In this document: positions 21,778-31,523 of the stretch, piece after piece | How positions within the stretch are numbered: position 1 is the first letter of the stretch | Layout: each line of letters opens with the position of its first letter | NCBI GenBank assembly: GCA_904063045.1 | Contig: CAJFCJ010000002.1 | Span: 1,054,001 to 1,118,000 of the forward strand | Direction: 5' to 3' | Source of the DNA: Dimorphilus gyrociliatus | Taxonomy: Eukaryota; Annelida; Polychaeta; Dinophilidae | DNA length: 64,000 nt | Notes under the pieces: model-generated | Databases searched by the model: none | What the model saw: only the letters and a program-made list of their open reading frames with translations | Told to the model about the DNA's origin: nothing | Made by a program: the position numbers and the translations under genes

Positions 21778-23298
21778 ATGGATGATTCAATGGCGGGAAC
21801 AGAAAATAAAGTAAAGAGAAAATTAAGATTTTATAGTACTGAAAATGAAAAAGTTACAGAAAATATTGCCGATTCTTCGCAGGCAACATTTAGATATCTA
21901 ATTATTTTTAATGGAATAATTATTCTTTTTTCTACACTAACCTTAATAGCTGATCATTCTACAGGTAAATAATACCTTGCTTCAAAATTATAGTCTATAA
22001 CAATTGCATATGACAGATATTATTGTCAGCATTGAATACGGGATTGAAGGCCATTTTATTTGGGCTTCCTTGACGTTAACTTTTTTACTCGTTCCATCTG
22101 TTTTGGTACAAATATACTCGGCAAGATGCTACTCTACAACAAATGAAAATTCAAAAACAGATTTAGTTTGCATCCTCAGTCATGTATTTCAAATACAACC
22201 TTATGAAAGATACTGGCGGTTAGGAGTAGCCTTTGCTAAAGTTAAACAAGAAGAAGATTTAAACAATTGTATCCGACGACAAAGTGATCTCAGCAAAATC
22301 CGTCTTATTTCAGCATGTATTGGATCAGGTCCCCAATTGACTCTACAATTATTCATTATTTTACAGACAAATGATTGGACAAGGGTTACAGTCTGTTCAG
22401 CGATTTTTAGCGGTGTCTCTCTTATTTGGTCAATAGGCTCTCAATGGCACTGCTTCAGACAAGAAAATAGCACTGATTACTCTTTTCTCCTCAGAAGAAT
22501 AATATTTGTTATGGTTTATCAGACTGGATTTTTAACTTCAAGAATTCTTGCAATTATTTGTTTAGCTTTTATGCTTAAAGCATATGTATTCGCTGTTTTA
22601 GCTATACATGGTCTTTTTGTATTTTTTTGGATTTTGTTACAGAAAAAAGATATCTGCCCGATAAATGTTAAAGAAGTTTTTGATAAATTTGTAATAAGTT
22701 TGATTCATATGTTTATATTTTTCAACACGAAAGAAGGCTCAACTAGATTAAGAATGGTTGTATATTATGCTATAACGGGAGCTGAAAATTTTTTATTTGC
22801 CATCATCTGGTTCTTATACGATTCTCCAACACCATTGAATATCGCTCTTCTCTCTTTAACATTATCAACATTCTGTATTGGTAAGCATTTATGATTTGGC
22901 ATGGAAACATCTTAAGAGTCACTATCATTTTTACAGGTGTTCTGCTTTTGCTATTATTTTATCGATTTTGTCATCCTGGAGGACCTATTCGTTGCTCGTA
23001 CTCTTCCAGAAAAACTCTTACTATTCCACCCACTCCCGCAACGCCTATGCCGAACTCTTTTCAGCATTACAGTATTGACACATCGGCTTGTCTAGATTAC
23101 GCTGAACCCGAAACAAAGTTTAACTTAACTGAAATGATAATGAATGGAACAACAAGTTGTGAATCAAATAGTTTCATTTTTGGAAACGGCTGGAACGAAC
23201 AGGAGTGTGGCCGAATGATATCTTTGACTCCTAAAGAAACTTCAGGCGATCGGCTGGAAGATAGCTACTTAGGTCAACGTAAAGTTGAACATCAATAA
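21778..23298 (+). CDS. XK-related membrane protein (XKR family)
   Basis: Exons 21778-21964, 22017-22880 and 22937-23298, both introns phase 1 (52 and 56 nt), encode 470 aa. The multi-pass profile has about eight to ten hydrophobic segments, beginning with FRYLIIFNGIIILFSTLTLI. The XKR signature region is visible: QPYERYWRLG, then LSKIRLISACIGSGPQLTLQ and LIWSIGSQWHCFR, corresponding to the conserved family segment (E/S-x-x-PQL-x-LQ). XKR proteins are plasma-membrane lipid scramblases; XKR4, 8 and 9 expose phosphatidylserine after caspase cleavage, whereas other members have different or unknown roles. I cannot assign the subtype or see a certain caspase site in the cytosolic C-terminal tail (about 100 residues, containing YCHPGGP-like and Thr/Pro-rich text). 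Its stop is 73 bp from the HBS1L stop. Confidence 0.85.
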
Positions 23299-23299
23299 T

Positions 23300-23316
23300 C
23301 TAGTTTATTAAACTAG
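23300..23316. terminator. Palindromic bidirectional poly(A) signal between XKR and HBS1L
   Basis: CTAGTTTATTAAACTAG is a perfect 8-bp inverted repeat around one central T. It contains ATTAAA on the plus strand (23307-23312) and AATAAA on the minus strand (23309-23304). It starts immediately after the XKR stop codon. A second minus-strand AATAAA lies at 23347-23342. The sequence is clear; its double use is inferred from the 73-bp tail-to-tail spacing. Confidence 0.5.
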
Positions 23317-23371
23317 TGTCATATTGTTTGAAGCACGAAATTTTATTCATTTTGAAAACCTATCATTTTTA

Positions 23372-26295
23372 TTACGACCAAGAAATCTTCTGCTTTTCCA
23401 ACAACTGTAGCGAATAGATTCAAACTTTCATGTCAAAAAATTATTGTGACAAAGAGCAATTTACCTTTGTAATAATACCGGCCCCGATGGTTTCTCCTTG
23501 GGATCGAAGAGTAAATCGACCAAGCTCAGATACTTCTTTAAATTCTTCCATTGGGGCACTACGGCTTATTTCAATTAAAACATCAGCTGTTTGTTGAGCA
23601 ACTAGAATTCTTGGCTTCTTCTTGATAGTTTCACCAGAAGACTGATTGACAATTTTATACAGCTTCTTAATGATGGCGGGTTCACACATTTCTTGAATAT
23701 GTAACTCAACCTTTAAAAATTAGTACGTTTTTAGTTTTGAAATAATATTTATAAAAATTTCTTACTGTAAAACCATTTGTAATGGGAACTTTTGTTGCAA
23801 ATACAACTATTCTTCCTTCAAAACAATTAGTACACTTCATAGGCCTCTCTGGAGACGAAAATGCATTTCCTTTATAAACTGCATTCAATTCTATTCCAGA
23901 CAAGGCTAAAATAACTAAATCGCCAGCAAATGCACAGGGTACGGCTTTATCGTTCAGTTGAATCTCCTTAACTACAGCAACGTCGTTGTTGGGTAAAAGT
24001 AATAATCGATTGTGGAGCTGAACACCTCCTGTGAAAATTCTTCCTTCTATCATAACGTTACTTCCAGAACCTTTAAAAGCATCTGATACAGTCATTCTGA
24101 ATGGTGCATCTATCTTTCGCTGGGGCGACGCAAAGCTATCAATTTGTTCAAGTAACGTTGGACCCTTATACCAAGACGCACATTCATCATTGTATCTTTC
24201 TGCTAAGTTATACCCATGATAACCAGAGACTGGTATAAAGCTTAAAGATTTTTCTTTTATGCCTGCTTTTGTGAAAAATGATTTCATTGTCTGCTGAATG
24301 TAGTTGAATCTCTCCTCGTTCCAATTTACCATATCCATTTTGTTTATGGCAACGATAATTTGTTGCACACCTATGGAACGTAAAAGCATACCATGCTCTC
24401 GAGTTTGTCCACTTCTTTCATAGCCGGCCTCAAATTCTCCAGGAGAAGCATCGACGGCCATAATGGCAGAGTCTGCTTGAGCAGTACCACTGATCATTTT
24501 GGGAATAAAATCTTTATGGCCAGGGGCATCTAAGATATTTACTATTTTATGATCTGTTTCAAAGGAAGCTCGAGCAATATCCATTGTTACACCTCTTTCT
24601 CTTTCATCTTCCAGCTCGTCTAATACGAAAGCGAGCCAAAAACTTTGCCGATTGGCCTTTGTCGCCTCCTGTTTTATTTTATGTAGCTGTTTGCTACTTA
24701 TTTGGCCCAGCTTTACAAGTAAATGTCCCATTAGCGTTGATTTTCCTGCGTCAACATGGCCACAAACGATAATATTGAGGGCCTCTTTCCCTTTCGAGCA
24801 CAATTTTCGTTTTTCATATTCAGCTTGTAAATCAAGTTTCTCTTTTTCTTGAGATTTACTATACATTTTATAGAAGCAAAGACTTAACCGTATAAACTAG
24901 TTATTAAATTAACAAATTACCGAGAAATTAATTTATTTGGTGTGCTCAAATGAGTCTTTTTCGGGAGAGGATTGGGAGAAGCTGACTCTCCAGAGGCTAA
25001 AGACATTTGTGATAATTTTTTTCTATTTTCGTCAGTAGATGAGACTGTTGCAACATTTCCTTTATCGTTTGGGCCTCTCTGTTTCTTTCCAGGGGGACGA
25101 TTGCTATTCGGTTTATTTTCCTTTTTTTTCTCTGTATTTGTCCGGTAAGCTGAAACATTGTTTTTATTTCGAAAAGCTGCCTTTTGATGTCGATGAACTA
25201 TATCATCCGGAGAGGGGTCAAGAAAATCAAAAGGCTGAATGCTATTGTGTAAAGGATGTGTATATAGGCGACTTTTATGATGACTGAATTTCGGAGCACC
25301 AAAAGCTTTTTCATGTGTTAATGCTACAGCAAAACTAGATGGTTCAGGGCAGCTCTGGGAAGTAATTTTATCTAAAGGATTAAGGACTGGACTCTTATCT
25401 ATTTTTTTAAAAAATAATGACTGAGATTGTTCTCGAGTATCAACAGAGAGAGATTGTTTTGATTCATTAATAGTACTTTCTGATTGGGACATTTGATTTT
25501 GTTTACAAGCTAGATTGGCAAGGGTTTTTCTTTTCACTTGTTGATTTTGTTGGACGGCTAAAGACGATAAAGAAAACTTTGCACGTTCTTACCTTACAAA
25601 CGCCATTTAAGCATCGGATATGAAAGGGGCCAGACGTTAGTATATAAATATGATTATAATTTATAAAATTCACCTGGTTTTTTTTCAGCATGGACGGCAC
25701 TTTGAGGTTCCAGTGCATTAGCCTTTTTGGAGAATAGTGAATTTAAAGCAGCGTTTGAATCGAAATTGTGTTCTATAGCAAGACTTATTAATTCTTCTCG
25801 GCTTTTGGAATTTTTTACCACAGCTTTCATATCTTCTAAACAAACGAACAGCGAATCTAGTTTTATAACAAATATGAAAATTAACTGATTGGCATGATAA
25901 GTCAAATTCGAACTTCTTACGTCGTTCAGCTGCAGTGAGATTAGATGGTATTGACCCTTCATTCATATCGGCCTCAAAAACACCCATTTCGTCTTCTTCG
26001 TTGTTTTCTTCTATTGATTCTTTCAGAAAAGTTCCAAAATTATGATTGGTTGAGCGACTTGGAGGGTATGTATATTTTTCCATCGTTCCAGGTGATACAC
26101 AAGAATCTTCAAAAGAAACTCCATAATCGTTATCCTCATCGAAACTACCAATACATTCTACAGATAACAAAACCAAAAACTTAAACGTGTTAAGATATTA
26201 AATTTTATTCAATTATCGCTCAATAAAAAAGTAAACATTTAAAATATCTCACCGTCAGATAATCGCATGTTTCGAACATTTCTATGCCGAGACAT
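23372..26295 (-). CDS. HBS1L: HBS1-like translational GTPase (ribosome rescue)
   Basis: There are seven minus-strand exons: 26295-26253, 26157-25921, 25835-25674, 25557-24921, 24858-23766, 23710-23465 and 23404-23372. Phases close throughout, encoding 816 aa. The N-terminus MSRHRNVR and the acidic DEDNDYG...SCVSP segment match HBS1L. An HBS1_N-type helical domain follows (EELISLAIEHNFDSNAALNS), then a long Ser/Lys-rich linker. The GTPase is eEF1A-like: G1 GHVDAGKS, G2 region ERGVTMD, G3 DAPGHKDF, G4 NKMD, and beta-barrel domains 2 and 3 ending SELGRFTLRSQGETIGAGII. With Pelota, HBS1 splits stalled ribosomes in no-go and non-stop decay. It is longer than human (684 aa) because of the linker. 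The last exon adds LLEKQKISWS in place of the usual short end; this final exon is the least certain part. Confidence 0.95.
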
Positions 26296-26755
26296 ACTGT
26301 AAAACACAGATGAAGCCTTAAGCTTTCTCTTGATATTTATAAATATATTCAGAAATGAAACTGACAGTTAACTACACGACGTACAGTCTTATTCAGAAAT
26401 GTTATTTTTGCGGAGTAAACTGGTAGTAATTTTTTTTTATAAAGTAAAATCAATGAAACTATGCTGAAATAAACAACGCAATATGTGCAACATCAGATAT
26501 GCAATGAATAATGTATTTATCAATGCCATATTAAAATAGTACATACAGATATAAAAATACACGATCAAACAAACTGTTTAAATAGGATGTTATTTATGCC
26601 TTACAATATACCTTTCGAGACAGGTTTTAAGAAATGTACATCAAATTAACATTATTAAATCTATTAGTCAAACGAAAGGATGTTAAAAAAGATTTGACAG
26701 TTTGCAATGTAACGTGTGACAATAGGCCAACGGCGCGGTGTGGTTACGCCATCTT
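26296..26755. other. HBS1L 5' flank / antizyme 3' flank
   Basis: These 460 AT-rich bases are presumably the HBS1L promoter plus the antizyme 3' UTR. Besides T- and A-rich stretches I see nothing distinctive and no gene. Confidence 0.5.
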
Positions 26756-27484
26756 TTACTCAATTGTATACGCGAGAAAAATATAGTCTTCTGAAGAAGA
26801 GGGAATTATAGAACAGCCAGGCGCCACAGGCCCGAATCCCAAGAACATAAAAATACGGACGAGCAGAGCTCGATCTTTTCGATTCTTCTTCAAACTGACG
26901 ATCACGTGGCTCACTCCCAGTTCGTCTTCGGCGTACTAGATTGAAAATCAATTGTTAAGGATATCTGATTTGTTGTAAAATTTAGCTGTATAGTGTCATA
27001 TTACCTCTAACATCTTAACAAAGCTCTCCTTTGAACCATCTGGTAAAACTCCTGGCGAAACGTGCACGAATAATTTTCCTTCAAACATGACAGCCTGCCA
27101 TTCAACATTTCGACCATCCACTAGCTGAACATTGAATAGGATATTTGATGGTGGAAGAAATTGCGGAGTGCTTAGAAGACCCTCGCGTACAGGGGGCGCT
27201 CTCTCAACCCCCACACCGTTGCCCTCTGTCGTTTTGCATGCGGCGTGGGGAGCATCAGGAACACCACAGAGGCCCTGAACCGAGATGTATGACTTGGTAG
27301 TGTTGGGCCATACTGTTTGAGAAATTTCAATAATTTAAGGATCATTTAATTTAATTCAGTTCTTGACTTACTTCGTGTCCATTTTACTGCTGACGTCACA
27401 TATCGACGGCATATTGTTTTCTTTCGCTTTTTCTTTCGGGCCGAAATTTTCCGTATTTGTTATTGCCTTTATGGCTTTTATCAT
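26756..27484 (-). CDS. OAZ: Ornithine decarboxylase antizyme, with +1 programmed frameshift
   Basis: Minus-strand exons are 27484-27372, 27312-27005 and 26935-26756. The first frame (ATG 27484) runs 56 codons to TCC followed by TGA (27257-27255). Skipping one base there gives the second frame (starting GAT at 27256) through 143 further codons to TAA, so the full product is 199 aa. The junction GPLWCS|DAPH equals the vertebrate antizyme junction (WCS|DAPH). The second frame shows GVLPDGSKESFVKMLE, YAEDELGVSHVIVSLKKNRK, RALLVRIFMFLGF and a C-terminal YIFLAYTIE, the conserved ODC-binding region. Antizyme binds ODC monomers, sends them to the 26S proteasome without ubiquitin, and blocks polyamine uptake; polyamines raise frameshifting, closing a feedback loop. 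A conventional gene finder would truncate it at the TGA. It is divergent to LKB1. Confidence 0.95.
27255..27260 (-). promoter_or_regulatory. +1 ribosomal frameshift site of antizyme
   Basis: On the minus strand the site reads TCC-TGA followed by T, in context TGG TGT TCC TGA TGC TCC CC. The slippery TCC, the zero-frame TGA stop and the downstream GATGCTCCCCA are almost identical to the vertebrate OAZ1 site. The downstream GC-rich sequence (27254-27215) could form the stimulatory structure, which I did not fold. Confidence 0.93.
27391..27398. promoter_or_regulatory. CRE palindrome inside antizyme exon 1
   Basis: TGACGTCA, a perfect CREB/ATF consensus, falls in the antizyme coding sequence (codons around CDVS). 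It is 217 bp from a second identical site on the LKB1 side. Confidence 0.4.
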
Positions 27485-27870
27485 ACCTAATAACAAATAA
27501 ACAAGTCATTGAAGACGATATCATATAAATATGAAAAATCAGTAACTTACCAACAATAAAAATTAGCGATCAGTTTGAGAACTAGAGAATATTCTAGGTC
27601 GACGGGCTGACGTCACGAAATCTGTAATCACATGACACCTTGAAACGTATTTCTTATTTTCGTATATTTTAGAAAATTCTTTTAGACATGTTTTGAAATA
27701 ATTTTTTATGACAAAATATTGAAAGAAAAAAATTCAAATTTAATTTTAGAATTCCGAATATAAGATAATCAAAATGGCTGAGCATCCAAGAGCAGAAACA
27801 TTTGTTTTGTGACATGGAGGAATCATGAAAAAGAAATTATTTATTTATTACAAATTTGAACGTTACAATA
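27485..27870. other. Bidirectional promoter interval OAZ / STK11
   Basis: These 386 bp lie between divergent start codons. They contain the CRE at 27608-27615 and an AT-rich LKB1 5' leader with a short upstream ATG (27823, ATGAAAAAGAAATTATTTATTTATTAC). Confidence 0.45.
27608..27615. promoter_or_regulatory. CRE palindrome in the OAZ / STK11 promoter
   Basis: This is a second perfect TGACGTCA, in context GGCTGACGTCACG, lying in the non-coding divergent interval 263 bp upstream of the LKB1 ATG and 124 bp upstream of the antizyme ATG. The paired full palindromes suggest CREB/ATF control of either or both genes (inference). Confidence 0.45.
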
Positions 27871-29432
27871 ATGGACAAAGAAAATGATACTGAACGTCCT
27901 ATTAATGTACATTTGTCAAGTACAGAAGATGAGCAATTATTACACACATCAGGAGATATTGGAAACTATTTTCAGGATGAAGGGGGATCTCTAAATTTTT
28001 TTACAAGAGTTGATTCAGCCGAAATAATATACCATGAAAGGCCGAAAAAAGCGAAAATAATTGGAAATTACCTAATAGGCCATGTTCTCGGTGAGGGATC
28101 TTATGGCAAAGTCAAGGAGTGCTTGGACACGGAATCTCTTTCAAGAAGAGCTGTGAAAATACTTAAGCAAAGACAGTTGAAGAGAATCCCGAATGGGGTT
28201 TCAAATGTAAAAAGGTTTTTATGATAAGCTTGACAAGTCATTTTGTTCAATGTTTTTATTCAACAGAGAAATAATTTTATTGAAAAAGTTACACAACAAA
28301 CATGTTATCAAATTATTCGACGTATTTGTCAGTGAAGAGAAACAAAAGATTTATTTGTTTATGGAATATTGCGTTGGAAGCCTTCAGTCGATGCTTGACA
28401 ACGTTGAATCCAAATGCTTTCCGCTATGGCAAGCTCATTTGTAAGTTACTAATCGAGTTTCTATTACTAGCATAATTTACACGTCAAACGACAGATATTT
28501 TGTTCAGCTGATTGATGGGGTAGATTATCTTCATAGTAGAGGGATTGTTCATAAGGATATAAAGCCACCCAATTTATTATTGAGCCTCGATGAAACTTTA
28601 AAAATAACAGATCTCGGCGTTGCTGAGGTATTTGAATTTACTAACCAATTTATCATATTAATAAATTTAATTTTCTGCTTTCAAGGAATTGGATATGTAT
28701 TCAAAGGTTGATTGCTGTTCTCTTTCCCAAGGATCTCCTGCATTCCAAGCGCCTGAAATAGCTGACGGTGCTGAATATTTTTCGGCTTTCAAGGCTGACG
28801 TGTGGTCTTGTGGTGTCACTCTGTAAGTCTGTCTTTAATATAGTATCACTTTTTTTTGTTTCATTCCAATGCATCATAGGTTCAATATTACAACCGGTAA
28901 ATTACCTTTTATGGCGGACAATATTTACAAATTATTTGAATGCATTGTTAAGTGCGAATATACCATTCCTGAATTGGACAGTCCTCATTGTACCGACTGT
29001 ATTAAAGGTATGTTAAAGAAAGATTCGACAGAGAGATTTTCCATTAAAGACATTAAAAGTCACGAGTAAGTTGTTATTTTAAATTTCATATGCCAAGATT
29101 TCATTCATCGAATTTTCTAGATGGTACAGACGAAAATTAGGACGAAGCAAAGAGTATGTACCACCACCACCATATAATAAGGATGATATGTTGAGGCGTA
29201 TGAGCGTAATTCCAAACTTGGAGATACTTTATATGGAAGAATCAGCTGAGTCTGAAACTGAAGTTGAATTACAACATGTGGAGGATTATAGTAGGTAGTA
29301 GAACAACTTTTGTTACCATTAATTTATATTCTCTTACTTGTAGAAAAAGCATCTCGTCAACACTCAAATGATAATAAAAAGAAAGGTTCCAGTGTTAAAA
29401 ATTTCTCTGGTAGTTTCTGCAAATTATCATAA
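27871..29432 (+). CDS. STK11: LKB1/STK11 serine/threonine kinase
   Basis: Exons 27871-28214, 28267-28440, 28495-28627, 28686-28822, 28880-29065, 29121-29290 and 29344-29432 encode 410 aa (human 433). Kinase features: GEGSYGKV glycine loop, RRAVKILK lysine, HKDIKP catalytic loop and the LKB1-specific DLGVAE in place of DFG, then [13 protein letters not shown] and [17 protein letters not shown]. The C-terminus ends FCKLS, a CaaX-type prenylation box like the CKQQ end of vertebrate LKB1. LKB1 works in a trimer with STRAD and MO25, phosphorylates the T-loop of AMPK and related kinases (MARK, SIK), and controls polarity and energy balance. The first donor is AAAAG|GTTTTT, chosen because it gives [12 protein letters not shown] as in the family. 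AATAAA lies at 29820-29825. The ATG used is MDKEND; an upstream in-frame TTG was discounted. Confidence 0.97.
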
Positions 29433-31523
29433 CCAGTAAGGCGCTTCAAACACAAAACAGTGGAAATATTGTTGGCGAATGTAGGACTAAACTGACTTTG
29501 ATGTTTGATTTCATTTATTGAAAACTTATCAGTTCCTGCAGCAAATTTATCTATCGGTGCTATATTTTTTTACGAAAAAGAAACCGAATGTAAACGACAA
29601 TTGCAATGTCTCACCGCCTATGATTAAAACTCCAGGTTTTTGTTGATCACTTGTAGAAAGTGTTTGTGATTCGAATATGGAGAGAGGAATATTTGAAAAA
29701 AAATTAATAAAGCAGGTGGTGAAAATATTAAACTGCAACATTTTAGTACATTGTATTTCGATTGAGTTTGTATTATTTTATGTTGTTTAGAATTTATTCG
29801 TAGGATAAGTTTTGAACTAAATAAAGCTTTTTAAAAATTGCTTTTAAGTGTTGAAATGTGTTATTCAAATAAGAGCTTCTCCTTTATTTAAAAGGATATA
29901 AACATAGTTTATAGCCTTTAAGTTTATGAATTTGACAACGTAAATTATAATATTTGCCAATTCCATTGTGATTGTTGTCCGCTTCCTAATTTACTAGCAG
30001 TAATGTGTAAGGCGTATATCATATATGCATTACAATCTATATAATGTATACATTGCCCGTACAAGTCCGCCTGGATTTGCACAAAATGAAAGCTCATTAA
30101 AAACGAATACGATATTTTTCCAAGCTAATAATCGTAAGAAAAACTGAGGGTCTGTAATTCAAATAGACCTTGCCACATACGATCTTTCGAAGTCTATTGA
30201 TTTTTTTTAGCTCAACTGATCTCAAACAATGCACATATAAGCGTATGACCGCCGGCGTATAGATTGTTTTACGACTTAAGTATTTTATGTTGCATTCTGC
30301 TGGGTAGAATAGCATGCTAGGCGTTGCCGCAATGGAACATGTAGAAACCAACAAACGGACAGGCGGTTGTTAGTTTATAATACGTATGATTATGAGGAAT
30401 TAGCGAAGGAGTCAATGATAGATTATATAATGCAATAAACATTTACAGTTCTTACTCGGTAGAAAACTAGTTCCAATAATTTATCTTCGAGGTATTAACA
30501 CTCGACTATTAACAGCACATACGCTCTTACCCCAAGGCCTACTTAAACGACAGTAACGCCGACGCTTTTATTGATGCTGTGACAGCACACAAAAGTATCG
30601 ATTCCTTATCGATTGGTGGATCACTACAGATCATCTTTTTAAAGTTTATCCTTTTTTTATAGTTTAAGCTATTTTAAAGTTACTTTAAAATCTCTTTATT
30701 CTCTCCGCTGATTATGTAGACGTTGTGCTTCTTATCAATCAACGCCCTTGTCCGTATATGGTAATTGTAGACAATATATAATTAGAGAAAGCCTGGTGCT
30801 ATTGGCGCCACAAAAGCTATAGAGACGCCTTTAAAAACATTTATATCGATTTTGAGCAAGCGTCTATATACAGTAGATTTGTATGTGTTATTTATGTATA
30901 AATATATGTATATAAAAAAAATAAATACATGTATATATACATGGATTCAATATTCATATCCATGCAGTTAGATGTTTATTATATACATTACTACCAATTT
31001 TAATGGCAAATGCAAAAATTTTGTATCTATAATATAATAAACCTAACGTATAACGAAAAGAGTAAATTTAGAAATCTTCTAGACGAAATTTTGCACGTAA
31101 TTTTTTCTTCATGTTTTTTTTGTCATAATAAATGTGCAAATTAGACGATTTCTCATATTGTACCGATTGGTAAAGTGCATTTGGTGCTAATTTTATTCGA
31201 TGGAAAATGAATGAAAATAATTTAAAAACTAAAAGTACACGAAGCTAAACTTAAGTGGGATGTGCAAAGATTTGAATATTTTATGTCTCCCAAGGTGCAA
31301 TTTCTTAAGCTCATCCATTTTACACACGCAACGCGCACCGACCATCGATTGAAGCTTAATTAATCTGGCGTCATTAGGCGATTTCATAATAGGGCGTACG
31401 ACCGTCAGGTGGAGTTTGAGTTCTGGCCAATCATCGACTCTGAATCGAAACTACAGAAAGAGCTGTAGAGCCAAGCGGAGAACATGCAGATCCGGATCGT
31501 ATGATGGAATTTAGCGAACAAGA
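29433..31523. other. Intergenic region STK11 to RBPMS
   Basis: This is the LKB1 3' UTR (poly(A) signal 29820-29825) followed by about 1.7 kb without a supportable gene. Several 60-85 codon frames here have no family features. The final 200 bp, GC-richer and containing ACGCGCACCGACC, are probably the RBPMS promoter and 5' UTR. Confidence 0.45.

Noticed and set aside
26760-26951. 63-aa frame with an Arg-rich N-terminus on the minus strand
   Set aside because: Out-of-frame reading of the last antizyme exon.
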